A stretch of 64,000 nucleotides of DNA, from contig NC_066583.1 of assembly GCF_024323335.1 (NCBI RefSeq), positions 273,304,916 through 273,368,915 of the forward strand, given 5' to 3'. The position numbers and the translations under genes are program-made. The DNA is from Lathyrus oleraceus. Taxonomy: Eukaryota; Streptophyta; Magnoliopsida; Fabales; Fabaceae. The notes beneath the pieces are model-generated. The model was not told the DNA's origin, did no database searches, and saw nothing but the letters and a program-made list of their open reading frames with translations. Positions 45,210 to 57,967 of the stretch are shown here, one piece after another; the first letter of the stretch is position 1, and every line of letters begins with the position of its first letter.

Positions 45210-48200
45210 TGTAGCGGTGTATTCGTCACCATTGAAAATATTAACTAAATCCAAGGTAAACCATACAAAGTCGAGTCGCCACCGCACTTCTATTTATCCA
45301 AAGGAATGGTTTGAAAGCGAACAAAAACCTATAAAGTTTTACAAACAAAACTAGTAAAAGAAGGTCAGAGATCTGGGTAAGGGGGTTGGTTATGTCATGG
45401 GAAGGTGTTAGGCACCCACAACATCCTAGGTACTCCTAGGAAGCCCTTTTCACGCTTGTTGCAAAAGGTTATTGTTATGAAATTGTTTTTTTATGCAAAC
45501 ATGATTGAAGAGATGAGAAAAGAATATACAAGTTTATTTACATTTTGTGTTTGGATGGGTGAACCCATTGCCTACGTACCCTCTCATGAAAGATAAGGAT
45601 CAAAACCCCGTAGTTCGGGTAAAAGATTTCAAAACAGTGAGTGGATTGATTGGTCCAAAATCCCTAAGGTCTTTTGTTATCAAAGGGAGAAAACTCGACC
45701 TGAAAAACTACAAGTCCACCATGTGAGGATAGCTTCGACATGCTAGTGAGGGATTATGCCCTATAATAAGCATGGAAGACTTATTGTCCAATCACTAAGG
45801 ACATAGGTGAGTATTATATCTACCACAAAGATAACTCAAACCTAATAGCTATTGGTTATGAAAAATTTGATTAAGAAGTGGACATTGGAACCACAAAGAA
45901 ACACATTTGAGTGGGTTAGATTAACCAATTAGAAGTATGTACAAAATGGTCAAAGTTGACTTAAAGATTCAATTCAAAGTGAGTATTGTGAAAAGAAGTT
46001 TAAAAATCAAAAGCCTAAGGCTTAGGTTTCTAATGTTGAACACAAGTCAAATGTTTGCACAAAAGTTTTTGGTTTGGGGTTAAGGATGAAAAAGGATCAA
46101 GGTTAAGCATGCAAGAAGTGGGGAATAAAGGAATGCAATCACAAATAGGGTTGCTCTCTTGAGATCATATGGATGATCCAAGTAAGTCCCATCCTTTGGA
46201 ATAAGGCAACACAAAGTAAAAGCAATAAACAGGTCTCAAAAGAGAACTCAAATGAAAAGGAAACAAGCTGCCAATAAATGGACTTACACCCAACTCCTGA
46301 AAAGCAAAACGGAAACAGAATGCCAATAGATGGACTTAGATCCGACTCCAAACAACAAAACGGAAATAGAATGCCAATATATGGACTTAGATCCGACTCC
46401 AAAAACAAAACGGAAACAGAATGCCAATATATGGACTTAGATCCGACTCCTAACAACAAAACGGAAACAAAATGCCAATATATGGACTTAGATCCGACTC
46501 CAAGCAACAAACAAATGTCAAAAGCAAATATGCAAATGCAAACAATGCAAACAATCATCACACACTATATACAAACAAGAGGCTTCAAACCAAGGCTAGG
46601 CTTTAGTCAAGAGGGGTCATATCAACCTCGACAAACAAGCCAAATTGTATCAGGTATTCTGTGAGCTCTTAACCACTAACATTGAGAGTTAGGGTGAAGC
46701 TGATCAAATAGGAAATGAGGATGAGACCTCATGCTCATAACCCTGGTCTGGGTGAGCTTAAAGCAATGAAAGCATGGGGATCCAGAAAGAGGGACCCTAT
46801 TCCACTTGACTGACTCTATACAAAGATCTTGGGTACTTGTTCAAGAGCATCAGCACGTAGTGCGAGCATAATGAACGACTCACTGAATAACAGGGGATTG
46901 ATTGCTAATCCCTTCTATCTGTCAATTGCCTCTTCACTTAGGAGGACATATCAAGTAATATGCCTCATTTAGAGGTCTTTGGCACAAATGTAAACAATCA
47001 CACACAGAGCCTCATAAGGAGGACTTCAGCCAAAATGCCTGCCAAAAAGGTGACAGGACTTCCAGACTACATGGAGTAAGAGAGTGGCTACCTAAGTATT
47101 GTATCAACCACAATTCAAAGCTCAAGCAAGAGCTAAAAGCAAGCAACTAATGTACCTGTACAAAAGCTAAACAATTAATATCTCAGACAACCAATTAGAA
47201 AACAGACAGTGAAACCATCCAATGTTTACAACTTAATGGACAATGCTCAAGCAATCAAGTGAACTCATGAGCATCAATTAGAACCTACAAAACAACAAGA
47301 GTTAGTGCTCAAAGGCATTTGTATCTCACAAAGTGAGATCAAACCGAACATCAAAGCTAAATGTCCAAACCTGAAACACAAAGCACAATTAGTTTATGTA
47401 CAAAACACTAGTACAAAGACTAGGTTCAAAACCAAATCAAATGATCAAAACAGAAGTCAATCTTTTGCACAAAGCAAGTTCAAACAATTAAGATCATGTC
47501 CTCAAAAGGACCAAAATCAATTCACATGGCAAAGGCATCAAAAGATCAATGTAATGCAAAGGCAAGCAAAGGTGCACAATATGGACATCCAAGTTAGAAA
47601 ATCCAAATCAAAACAGAAAAGCATCCAATGATCATGAAATTTTTTATGCAAGTTACTCATGTTATGAACAAACCTCATGCAAAAAATTAGATCCAGAAGA
47701 GCTCAAATGATAGGTAAACAAAAATGCACAAATTGAATACCAAAAACGTGACACAAATTGTCACAACATATCTTCATGTGTCCAAAACAGCGATAGCATA
47801 TGATAAAAATCTCAAACCAAAGCTCAAAAATCATATCACATGTGAGGATCAAGCATGCCAAATTTTAGATCAATTGGATCAACACAAAGCATTGAATGTA
47901 ACATGTCAATTTGGCATAAGGTTCAATCAAAAATCACACATTAAAAATCCAGCAATCAACAAATCATGAAAGGAATGCTATAAAAAACTAGAGATCAAAA
48001 TAAGAATGTGAAAAAAAAATTGGGATCAATTTGAAGCATTTGGCTATTTTTTATGATTTTTTGAAATTGAACAAAATAATGTGAAATAATGAAATGAAAT
48101 GGAGGGAAAATGAAAATTCAAATAATATTCAAAATGATGCATGCTTCCAGTTTCGAACCCACGCCAGGCCAGGGAAAATGAGAATCCAAATTAAATTCAA

Positions 48201-50165
48201 AACATGCAATACCAGGGAATCGAACGCGCGCCAGGCAGGAGAAATCAGAATTCAAATAAAATTCAAAAGCACATGAGCCAGGTATCGAACTCATGCAAGC
48301 AAGGTCCAAAGCGTTCACATGCTAAAACGTAGCGTTTTGTCACGAAAACCCTAGCAACACGCAGAGACGCCGGAACAGTGGTTCCGGTCGTCTTCTCCGG
48401 TGGACATTCATGCGAAAATTCCAGAATCGAGCAAATGATACATGGTTGGAAAGCTCTTTCAACGAGGATCATGAATATCACCTTAAAACTACCTAAAACC
48501 TCATGAATCGAACAGATAGAGTGAAAACATATTGAACATCAAAACTTTAATTCCACATAGCATGTTCATTTCTCAACCAAATTAAGACCTAAAACTATCA
48601 GCATTCTCAGCATAACACGATCTACATAATCATGGCAAGAAAAAGGCAAAAGGAGATGGTCGAATTTTCACCTACTTGAGATGGCAGTGATTGAAATCGT
48701 GTGTTCAAGCTTCCAAATGATCCAGATCTTCTCCAATATCCTTGCCTTGAAGCTTGATGCAAAAAGTAATGGTTGAAAGCACTTGGATCTAGCTCAATTT
48801 CAATTTTCCATCTCCATGTTCATGTGCTTGCGTAGCTCGAATTCTTGCTCAATTAACCAATCCAGATGATGATTCTTGCTCAGAACTCTTCCATGATCAT
48901 GAATATGCAAAGAAAATGAAGGTTTGTGTGAAGAATAGAGAGATTCGAAGAGAGAGAAAAACTGGAGGGAATGGAAAATTTCAGATCTGAAAATGCTTCT
49001 CCCTTGAAAAACAGTTATGATTTGGCTTATATACTCTGTGTTAATCATGCTGAAATCAGGATTAGGCTTTAGTTAATCAAAATTAAGTAGATGTAAGGTG
49101 TTTTGCAAAAATGGCAAGTGTGCTTAGCATGTACATGCTACACGTGAATATTGCCATGCTGAGGTACAAAATCACTTAAAATCATTCAACAATCATCATG
49201 GAATTGGTATTCTGATTGTAGCTCAAACCAAATTTGAATTATCAATTTTCCCTCCAAAACGCACATGTGTGAACAAGTGGTCATGTGATCTTCTTCCATG
49301 CAAGGCAAAGGTTGATTTGGAAAGTCTTGGTCACAAGGAGCATTTTTCAAAAAGAGTGGACCACTTTGGAGTTTTGAATCAAAAGTTATGCCACTTTGAA
49401 CTTCCATGCATACTTTGTGATCATTTGGCCATAACTTCTCAACCAATTATCAGATGGACATGATATAGGACGTTTTGAAAAGAGGAGAGAAAGATCTTCA
49501 ACTTTCATGTTCACCAAAAATTCACTTGAAGCTTCTTTAATGTTGAAAAGTTAAGTTGAATGTGGACCAAAAACATGCCATTTTTGGAAACTTGAAATTA
49601 CAGGTCACTTTCCATTTTTGGAAAATTTTGCAATGACTTCAAAATCTTCAAGATAGATGTTTGACATGATGAATAGGCCTTGTTTGAACATGAATGGGAT
49701 GTCTCAAATCATTTCCCCCACCTCAAAGTCCTCAGTTGACTGCACATTTGATCATTTGGTCCTCAGATGAACTTGACATGTCTGATGAATTTGAGCCTTT
49801 ACCACTTGGGGAATTTGCTTCAAAATGAACCTCTAGCTCATGTAAGCTCAAGATGATATCATGGGGTCCTCATACCAAGAAAATACCATTAGCTCTTGCA
49901 CAAAGGAAATCCTTGAATTGCTTGACCTGATGATTGCTTCATCTACAAAACAAATGTTAATGACATATTTTTGTGCTTTTGGTTAGTGTTTAAAATAAGA
50001 AAAGCAAAGATATACAATGCAAACATGCATGGTGATCTCAAACCACTCACAGGAGATCCCAACCCAAAGGGAAAGGAAGCCAAGATGCTCAAATGATCCT
50101 TGAGGCTATGCAATGCTATGCTATGATGCCATAAGGGATCTTAGGGATAAAATTGGGGTCTTACA
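45210..50165 (-). repeat. 3' LTR of Ogre B, 4956 bp
   Basis: Minus strand TGTAAGACCCCAATTTTATC (50165) to GCTACA (45210). A TATA box, TATATAAG, lies at 49033-49026 (minus), about 1.13 kb into the LTR. A five-copy ~51 bp tandem repeat is at 46262-46507. Open stretches in the LTR have no recognisable content. Many phrases are shared with Ogre A's LTR. Confidence 0.92.
46262..46507. repeat. ~51 bp tandem repeat in the Ogre B LTR, five copies
   Basis: Units built on aatgccaatatatggactta; ggacttagatccgactcc begins at 46332, 46383, 46433 and 46484, with an earlier diverged unit at about 46280. Ogre A's LTR has a single unit near 35355, so the expansion is specific to B. Confidence 0.9.
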
Positions 50166-50178
50166 GATGCCCCTATTT
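50166..50178 (-). promoter_or_regulatory. Polypurine tract of Ogre B
   Basis: The minus strand reads aaataggggcatc immediately before TGTAAGACCCC. Short but in the right place. Confidence 0.75.
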
Positions 50179-51028
50179 AAGATCATTCTAGTCGGAGAAG
50201 TGAAGGTTAAAATCTTCGTCTCGACGAGGTAGAATGGGCTTAAATAATAACAAAGACGAATTTTGGTCCCTGAGAGACCTCATGATGCAAATGTATGTAT
50301 GCAAAACAAACTATCTCTGTGGGAGGGATATGTGTCCACAAAGAAGAAATGAAATCAGGAGAAATTGAAAATCCATAGGAGTAATACACTCACTGATGGA
50401 ATAGAGACTCTACCGGGGACTCTCACGGGGATAAGAAAAAGAAAATGCGTGAGCAGGACACGACTTGAAACTGGAGACTTTACTGGGGAGTAAAGGACTG
50501 AAACTGCATGAGCAAGTCACGACTCGAAACTGGGGAAAAGAATTCCAAATGGAAATAAATCCAATGGAAAGACTCAAGCTGACTCAAAAAGGCATGTGCT
50601 GGGAAATACGCCAACACATCAAAACTATCCACAAAGGATACTTCGGATAAAAATTCGGACTCGGGCTGGGGAAAAAGTTGACAAGGCAACTCTGCCGGGG
50701 AAAATGCATGTATTGGGGAATATGCCAACACAGCAAAAGGCGAATCACAACAACAACTCCGCTGGGGAAATCTAAGAGACTCTCCAAGGGAAGCAAACGG
50801 ATGAGGTGTTACCGATTAGTGGGTAACAAGCTCAGGAAGAATGAATATCTAAGACCGGTGTAAGGGTGAGAGATATCAATCGACCAAATCATCTGAGGAA
50901 GACCTGAAAAAGGTATATTTCAACTCAGGGAAAATCTGACTCCACAGGGGACCAAGGTCATAATAGGGAGCATAAAGGAAGGAACACCAGGGATACCGGC
51001 CACTGGGTATATAAAAGGTGACCGACCA
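50179..51028 (-). other. Ogre B 3' UTR, proximal part with degenerate repeats
   Basis: Non-coding. Recurrent phrases such as actggggaaaag, ctccgctggggaaa, gccaacacatcaaaac / gccaacacagcaaaag and gggaaatacgcc / ggggaatatgcc (50590-50760) indicate decayed tandem units of several sizes. Confidence 0.65.
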
Positions 51029-52724
51029 AGGCGTGAATTGGTTTTATACCAAAACACTCATCATCCTGAAGAAAGCTGGAAAAGCAAACTTGTTTATAGG
51101 ATGGACATTCGATTCCGCAAGGAATACGAATCTTACTCAACTGGGGAAGGACAGAAGACTTCGACCAAAGAGTTCATGAGATATATTATCTATTGCCGTC
51201 AAAACGTAGATAATATACTCGCATGGAAGATTATCCACAACCGAGTTGTAGGTTAACAAAGGATAAATCAACCGAAACGTGAATTGGTTTGTGTGCCAAC
51301 ACACTCATCATCCTGAAGAAAGTTGGAAAAGCAAACTTGTTTATAGGATGGGCATTCGATTCCACAAGGAATACGAATCTTACTCGACTGAGGAAGAACA
51401 AGACTTCGACCGAAGAGTGCATGAGATATATTATCTATTACCGTCATAACGTAGATAATATACTCGCATGGAAGATTATCCGTAACCGGGTTGTAGGTTG
51501 ACAAAGGATAATCGACCGAAAAGAAAGGCATCGAGATACCAAACTAGGTATCTAATGATGGCCAATCAAGGGAGAAACAATCGTTACCAGCAACAACAGG
51601 GTAGACGAGAGATGACTCACTGGGGATAAATTGCACAAACAAGGCAACGATCCAAACAAAAAAGGGGTAGAATGAATATTCGATTCCGCAAAGGAACACG
51701 AATCTTACTCAACTGGGGAAACACAACAGGCTTCGACCGATGAATGCATGAGATATATTATCTATTGCCGTCATAACATAGATAATATACTCGCATGGAA
51801 GATTATCCACAACCGGGTTGTAGGTTGTTAAAGGATAAATCGACCGAAACGTGAATTGGTGGGTGTTCCAAAACACTCATCATCCTGGAAGAGAGCAAAA
51901 GCAAACTTGTTAAAGGATGGACATTCGATTCCACAAGGAATACGAATCTTACTCAACTGAAGAAAGACAAAACTTCGACTGAAGAGGGCATGAGATATAT
52001 TATCTATTGCCGTCATAACGTAGATAATATACTCGCATGGAAGATTATCCGTAACCGGATTGTAGGTTGTTAAAGGATAAATCGACCGAAACGTGAATTG
52101 GTGTGTATTCCAAAACACTCATCATCCTGGAAGAGAGCAAAAGCAAACTTGTTAAAGGATGGACATTCGATTCCACAAGGAATACGAATCTTACTCAACT
52201 GAAGAAAGACAAAACTTCGACTGAAGAGTGCATGAGATATATTATCTATTGCCGTCATAACGTAGATAATATACTCGCATGGAAGATTATCCGTAACCGG
52301 ATTGTAGGTTGTTAAAGGATAAATCAACCGAAATCGTGAATTGGTGTGTGTTCCAAAACACTCATCATCCTGGAAGAGAGCAAAAGCAAACTTGTTAAAG
52401 GATGGACATTCGATTCCACAAGGAATACGAATCTTACTCAACTGAAGAAAGACAAAACTTCGACTGAAGAGTGCATGAGATATATTATCTATTGCCGTCA
52501 TAACGTAGATAATATACTCGTATGGAAGATTATCCACAACCGGGTTGTAGGTTAACAAAGGATAAATCATCCGAAACGTGAATTGGTTTGTGTGCCAAAA
52601 CACTCATCATCCTGAACAAAGCTGGAATAGTAGACTTGTTTATAGGATGGACATTCAATTCCACAAGGAATACGAATCTTACTCAACTGAAGAAACACAA
52701 AAGACTTCAACCGAAGAGTGCATG
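51029..52724 (-). repeat. ~245 bp tandem repeat array in the Ogre B 3' UTR (left part)
   Basis: The anchor atgagatatattatctatt begins at 51176, 51421, 51748, 51990, 52232 and 52475, giving periods of 245, 327, 242, 242 and 243. The next anchor's ATG, at 52722, is the CACTA target duplication. Units share acactcatcatcctg, cattcgattccacaaggaa and tagataatatactcgcatgg. The 51990-52475 units are almost identical, so amplification there is recent. One unit (51421-51748) holds about 80 bp of extra sequence. It is the pattern described for Ogre 3' UTRs as satellite precursors. Confidence 0.92.
52722..52724. repeat. Target-site duplication atg of the CACTA element (pair at 57968-57970)
   Basis: gtgc-atg-CACTACGCC on the left and GGCGTAGTG-atg-agatatatt on the right. 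Removing the element and one atg restores a continuous repeat unit. Three bases is the CACTA hallmark. Confidence 0.95.
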
Positions 52725-52739
52725 CACTACGCCAAAAAC

Positions 52740-53340
52740 TGGAATAGACAGCGCCCCTTAGAGGGCGCTTTATTACAAAAGCGCACTCTAAAGTGAAGAG
52801 AAAAAATAAGGAGCATACTACTGGAATAGACAGCGCACTTTAGAGGGCGCTTTTGTAACAAAGCGCACTCTAAAGTGAAGCGAAAAAATAATGAGGAAAT
52901 GGAGGGACACCAATAGAGGACGCTTTATTGAAAGCGCCCTCTAAGGGTAACCTTAGAGGGCGCTTTTAAAAAAGCGCTCTCTATGTACATATACATTTCA
53001 TGTTTATAAGGCGCTTTGGGAAAGCCTTAGAGAGCGCTTTTAGAAGCGCCCTCTTAGGCCCCCTTTAGAGGGCGCTTTTGTAACAAAGCGCCCTCTAAAG
53101 TGAAGCCAAAAAAACAAATAATGAGGAAATGGAGGGACAACAATAGAGGGCGCTTTAGTGAAAGCGCCCTCTAAGGTTACCCTTAGAGGGCGCTTTTAAA
53201 AAAGCGCTCTCTAAGTCCATGTACATTTCCAGTTTAGAAGGCGCTTTTGGAAAGCCTTAGAGAGCGCTTTCAGAAGCGCCCTCTTAGGCCCCCTTTAGAG
53301 GGCGCTTTTTTTACAAAAGCGCCCTCTAAGGTCCCCTTTA
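52740..53340. repeat. Left subterminal region: agagggcgcttt snap-back repeats
   Basis: About ten short inverted repeats such as ttagagggcgcttt...aaagcgccctctaa with loops of only a few bases. A 230 bp duplication is also present: atgaggaaatggagggac occurs at 52891 and 53121. CACTA subterminal repeats usually bind the TnpA-like protein. If transcribed, each would form a hairpin. Confidence 0.9.
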
Positions 53341-53979
53341 GTAAACATTAAAATTATAACATATACTGCATGTCTCTTTATTTTCCCTCTCTACAAGCTA
53401 TTTCGTTTACGTAACTGGGTTTTCTCTCTACTGCGATTACTCTCGTCCTCCGTTCGTTCTCCCTCCCTCACCGTCGTCGTCGCCGTCGCCTTTTTCTGCT
53501 GCTGCGTTCACGTTCACTGAGTTATCTGCGTCCACCGTCACTGTTCACTTTCTTCTCCATCGTTACCGTCACCTTGAAGGTATTTCTCTTCTCCATCGTT
53601 ACCGTTCACTTTCTTCATGTGTTTGATTAGGGCATTTTCTAAACTTAGTTTTACATTTTGTGCATTATGTTGATTAATGTTGTTTAGGGCAAACTGAGTT
53701 TTTTATTTCTGATTGAAAACTGATATCATTTGAAGTGTGTTTGAGCTTGTGCTTGGAAGTTTGATGATTATGGATGCAAGTTTGTTCATGTTCCAAACAC
53801 CATAAGTTTGCATTGGTCTTTTGCATGCAGTAGGTGTGTGTGAGTTTGTATTCAATAATGATAAAAAAAGAGTTTAGATTGTTGTAACATGAGAGAAATG
53901 GAAGGTATATGAATGTGTTCACGTATTGAATCATTGTCTTACTTGGGTCTTATTGAATCATTTCTATATTACAGATAAA
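53341..53979 (+). promoter_or_regulatory. Promoter and 5' UTR of the CACTA gene, with 5' UTR intron
   Basis: AT-rich sequence, then a CT-rich leader (53380-53560) with ctccgtcgtcgtcgccgtcgcc. A donor AAG|GTATTT at 53580 and an acceptor TTACAG ending at 53974, five bases before the ATG, suggest a ~395 base intron in the leader, as is common for plant genes. Confidence 0.55.
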
Positions 53980-56900
53980 ATGGCTAACCAAGACGATACC
54001 CATGACGCGAATGGATCACGTAACAATGTTGAAAAAGAAATCAAACGAGGATTGACTGTTATGAAGTCAATCATTCGTGCAAGAGACAAGGGTGTAAAAT
54101 TTGAAGTACATTGGAGTGCTGAAGACCAACTAATTGAGCCTAACGGTTCAATGTTGGCAAGTTACATTGGTTTCCTTGTTCGACAACATATTCCGATTAC
54201 ATGTGATAATTGGAGAAGTCCGGACTTGAAGGTTGGCAAAGAAAAAATATGGTCGGAGATACAGGTACTTACCATATATTGTTATATGTTTTTTTTGTTG
54301 ACTATTTGTTGACCATATATTGTTATAATATTACTTTATAATAACACACTCCATGTGTATGTTTTTTAGAGATCCTTTCACATCGATGAAAGCCGGCAAA
54401 AATATTGTATTCAATTGGCCGGAAAAAGACTCTGAGGATTTCGATCCTTTTTGTCCAACAAATTTCTCAAGGATGAGGAAGGAAAATTTGTTGAAGCAGA
54501 ACGGCCAATGAAGTATGCCGAGATTATTTCAGCCGATGAATGGGATAATTTTGTCGCCAAACGAAGAAACGAAAAATTCCATGTAATGTCTATTAATTAT
54601 GGTATTATACAATTGTTAAGTTACTTGGTTCTAATATGCCTTAAACTTTTTTATCCAGGAAGTAAGCGACAAAAATCGGAAAAGGGCATCAAAACCCGCG
54701 TATCCGTACAAAAAAGGGCGTACGGGATATGCACGGTTACAACAAAGAATTGTGAGTATATTCAAATGCTATGAGCTTATACATTGTCACAATATGTTAT
54801 AATTGATGATCTTATAATCTAATTCAATGTGTAGCTAGCCGAGGAGAAAAGTGACGCAACATCTCTTCCGGAGCACGTATTATGGAAGGCTGCTCGGGTT
54901 GGGAAGGATGGGGTTGTCGTTGAAGCGGTCCAAAATGTTTATGACGAATGTGTAAGTATATGTAACATTATTTCTTTAATTATATCGAAAATTTTGTTAG
55001 ACATATAATTCATTTTTAATCTCCTCTAATAATATTTCAGGAGACTTTATCCCAAACCTTACCTTCAACCGAGGTCCAGGATTGCAGGAGCGTACTTAGT
55101 CGAGTACTAAATGTTCCTGAGTATTCCGGTCGTGTGAGGGGTAAGGGTTTTGGTGTGACTCCGTCGTCATTTTATAAAAAACCAAAAACAAAAAATCCTA
55201 CCAACAAAGAGGTGATGGAGACCTTGGCGGAGTTAAGGGCACAAGTACTCCAACTGCAAAATGAGAATGCAAGGTATAGAGAGGAAAGGTGCGCTTCCGA
55301 GGCAAAAGATACTAGTGATCGAGCTAGTATCAATTGTCAACCGAAATTTCCCGAGGTAATTATATATGTTATTATGAAATTAAAATAGCACTTTTTTACT
55401 TGACACATATACACGTTAACAATAACATTTATTATTGGTTTAGGGCATTTCACCTTGTCAGCTGTATCTATCGTCACCAACTTATCGCATAGTTGGCAAG
55501 GGAAAAGTGCACAATACTTCGGGTGAATTACTTCACCATAATCCCCTCCCGGTGGGATATATGAAAGTTTAGGTTGACCTTGTATTAGATACGGACGCCC
55601 TTCTACCATTACCTGACGTTGTTTCAGAGACAACGTTGATGCGAGATGCAGTCGGATCCTTTGTTGGTTGGCCGTCAGATCTAATTTTCCCTGATGCCGA
55701 GGTATATATGTTCTAAATGATTATGAATATTTAGTATTCACATTTCAATTCAGCTACAATTATGATATTTAATCAATCCTTATTACATGGTAATGTTAGA
55801 CTCCTACAAGACCCACACATAAAGTTGGTAAAGGGATTTCAAGACGCATCGAGTCGGTTGCATCTCAAAAAGAGGTACAAATATATATACCCATTGAATT
55901 ATATACGCAACGATTCTGTTGCATCACAAAAAGTCATGATTTATTTTATATGAATTTTTAGGTTCCCGGTCGAAAGTTGAAAAGCGCTGCTAAGGATATT
56001 CCAACGACGTCCGGGACAAAATCTCAAATTATGATGCGTCTTGAGAAAATGGTGGATGAGTCCGATATTATGCATGGGGCCATTCGTAGTATAGATTTTG
56101 ATGAAAGTGTTTTCGGAGCTGCTCATTTCGAAATAATTGCAAAGGAGGACATGCAACAACTTTTTGAACACGACGAATTGGGCATCGCTGTCATTCATAC
56201 ATACATATGGTACTCCGATCAATCTATAATTTACTTAGTTGAACAATTTATTTACACATTTCAATGAGTAGTCTAATGTTTATTATGTTTCTATTTAAGG
56301 TATATATATGTAACATTGATGCGGGGAACTGAATTGTGTAACCGTTTCAATTTTATTGCTGCTTCCCGTATCAACGCAACGTTAATAACGAAAAATCCAA
56401 CATCCGTAAAGAATGATCTAGTCGATAGATTCATGGCGGCCGGCGATAATACTACACCCAGTTTGTATTTTATACCGTTTAATTGTGGCAACGGGTTAGA
56501 TTTTCTTTCTAATAATTTCATTCTAATCTATGTATATCTTTTACGTAGAAAATTTTCATTCATCTAAATTTTTGTTTTATTTTACAGTGGTCACTGGGTG
56601 TTGGTTGCTATGGATCTTTCGAGACTAATAGTGTATTATCTCGATTCTTTATCGGGTGATTGGAGTAAATATCCGAGTATGAAGAAGACGGTTGACGCGT
56701 AAGTGAAATTCCCCTAAATATTCGTGTGTATTTGTATATTTAATTATGTCTGTCAGATTGATCTCAATATACGTTTTTATTTTGTTAGGGCAATAATAAA
56801 ATTTAGATCGAAAAAGAATTATCGTAATAGGAAGGACATTACCTGGGTCAGAGTTCAGGTATATATTAAGTATCTTATTTTTGCTTATAATAGTGTTTGT

Positions 56901-57249
56901 TTTTTGCTTATAATAGTGTTTGTAAGAAATTAACTATATATATATTGTTTGTTTTTCTGTGTAGTGTCCTCAGCAAAATAATTCGGTCGATTGCGGATTT
57001 TTTGTATTGAGATTTATGAGAGATATCATTGCGTTGAATCGTATAGACATCCCAAAAATGGTATGGAATAATAACTTAGGGTTTATTTTAATATTATCGG
57101 ATATTTCATCTAATTTGTTACTAAATCATGAATATGTTTTATTCTCTTAATTGTAGTACTTTGAGGAATACAAATCTTACTCAAGAGCTCATTTGGATGA
57201 AATGAAGGATGAATTGTGTCAATTCATTGTTGATCAAAGAATCATATAG
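53980..57249 (+). pseudogene. CACTA gene: Ptta/En-Spm-like + DUF8039-like + Ulp1 (C48) protease, two stops
   Basis: I trace 13 exons with canonical GT/AG borders. Firm ones are 53980-54264, 54370-54582, 54659-54751, 54835-54951, 55041-55355 and 55444-55701; later ones lie at about 55790-55872, 55963-56209, 56300-56490, 56588-56700, 56790-56859, 56966-57060 and 57157-57249. Exon 5 has VLNVPEYSGRVRGKGFGVTPS, typical of the Ptta/En/Spm plant transposase-associated family, then a leucine-rich coiled coil. Exon 6 looks like DUF8039. The C-terminus is a Ulp1 SUMO-protease core: His in GHWVLVAMD, Asp in YYLDSL, and the Gln/Cys pair in CPQQNNSVDCGFFV. Such proteases cleave SUMO-type conjugates; here the role is unknown. 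Stops TGA 54433-54435 and TAG 55570-55572 interrupt an otherwise intact gene; both are explainable as single transitions or point changes. Confidence 0.8.
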
Positions 57250-57574
57250 CTAGGTTGTATATTGTTGTACATATATGTATGGAATGTTGTTGTTGTATGC
57301 TGTTGTTGTATATATGTTGTATATTGTTGTTGTACTTTTACTAAATCATGAATATGTTGTTGTATATTGTTGATCAAAGAATCATATATTAATGTTGTAT
57401 ATATGGAGGATTAATGTTGTATATAAATGGATTCATGTTGTATATATCAATGGACTAATGGTGTATAACATTGGATTAAAGGATGAAATCAATATGAATT
57501 TTACACTTTTGCAGCATGCGAACAGGTTACCAATTAAATATCCACTGTTTTTCAAACAAATTTTTTTAAAATAA
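57250..57574 (+). other. 3' flank of the CACTA gene
   Basis: T/G-rich stretch with repeated ttgttgtatat phrases (57262-57450), probably the 3' UTR. AATAAA is not obvious; attaaa occurs at 57475 and 57535. Confidence 0.5.
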
Positions 57575-57960
57575 CTAACACTTTAGAGGGCGCTTTGTCC
57601 AGAAAGCGTCCTCTAAACACTTTACATTGACAACTTTAGAGGGCGCTTTTTCCTGAAAGCGCCCTCTAAACACTTTACATTGACAACTTTAGAGGGCGCT
57701 TTTTCCTGAAAGCGTCCTCTAAACACTTTACATTGACAACTTTAGAGGGCGCTTTTTCCACAAAGCGCCCTCTAAGGTGTCCCTTTATGGACCACTCCAG
57801 AGGGAGCTTTTTTCTGAAAGTGCACTATAATGTGGCCACTTTAGACAGCGCTTTCTCCAGGAAAACAAAGCGCTGTCTTTACCTATGCCAGCGCCACTTT
57901 AGAGGGCGCTTAAAAGCGCTGTTATAGGCCAAAATAAGCGCCCTCTTTTCCCTTATTTGG
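57575..57960. repeat. Right subterminal region: agagggcgcttt snap-back repeats
   Basis: Four near-identical ~51 bp units (caactttagagggcgctttt...aaagcgccctctaaacactttacattga) from 57580 to about 57770, followed by diverged units to the terminus. Each contains its own inverted repeat. Confidence 0.9.
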
Positions 57961-57967
57961 CGTAGTG

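Larger units (their letters stand above)
52725..57967 (+). mobile_element. CACTA (En/Spm-type) DNA transposon, 5243 bp, no TNP2 transposase
   Basis: 12-base terminal inverted repeats CACTACGCCAAA / TTTGGCGTAGTG and a 3 bp target duplication. Subterminal blocks (52740-53340 and 57575-57960) are filled with agagggcgcttt and its complement. Between them is one spliced gene (53980-57249) for a Ptta-like/Ulp1-type protein. I find no TNP2-type transposase, so it should depend on a transposase supplied in trans. It lies inside Ogre B's repeat array and is therefore younger than Ogre B. Confidence 0.92.

Noticed and set aside
51029..52724. CRISPR-like regularly spaced repeats
   Set aside because: Units are contiguous ~245 bp tandem repeats without spacers, in a plant retrotransposon UTR.
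53980..57249. Host SUMO protease gene
   Set aside because: It lies strictly between CACTA terminal repeats with target duplication and carries a Ptta-like N-terminal region, so it is transposon cargo.
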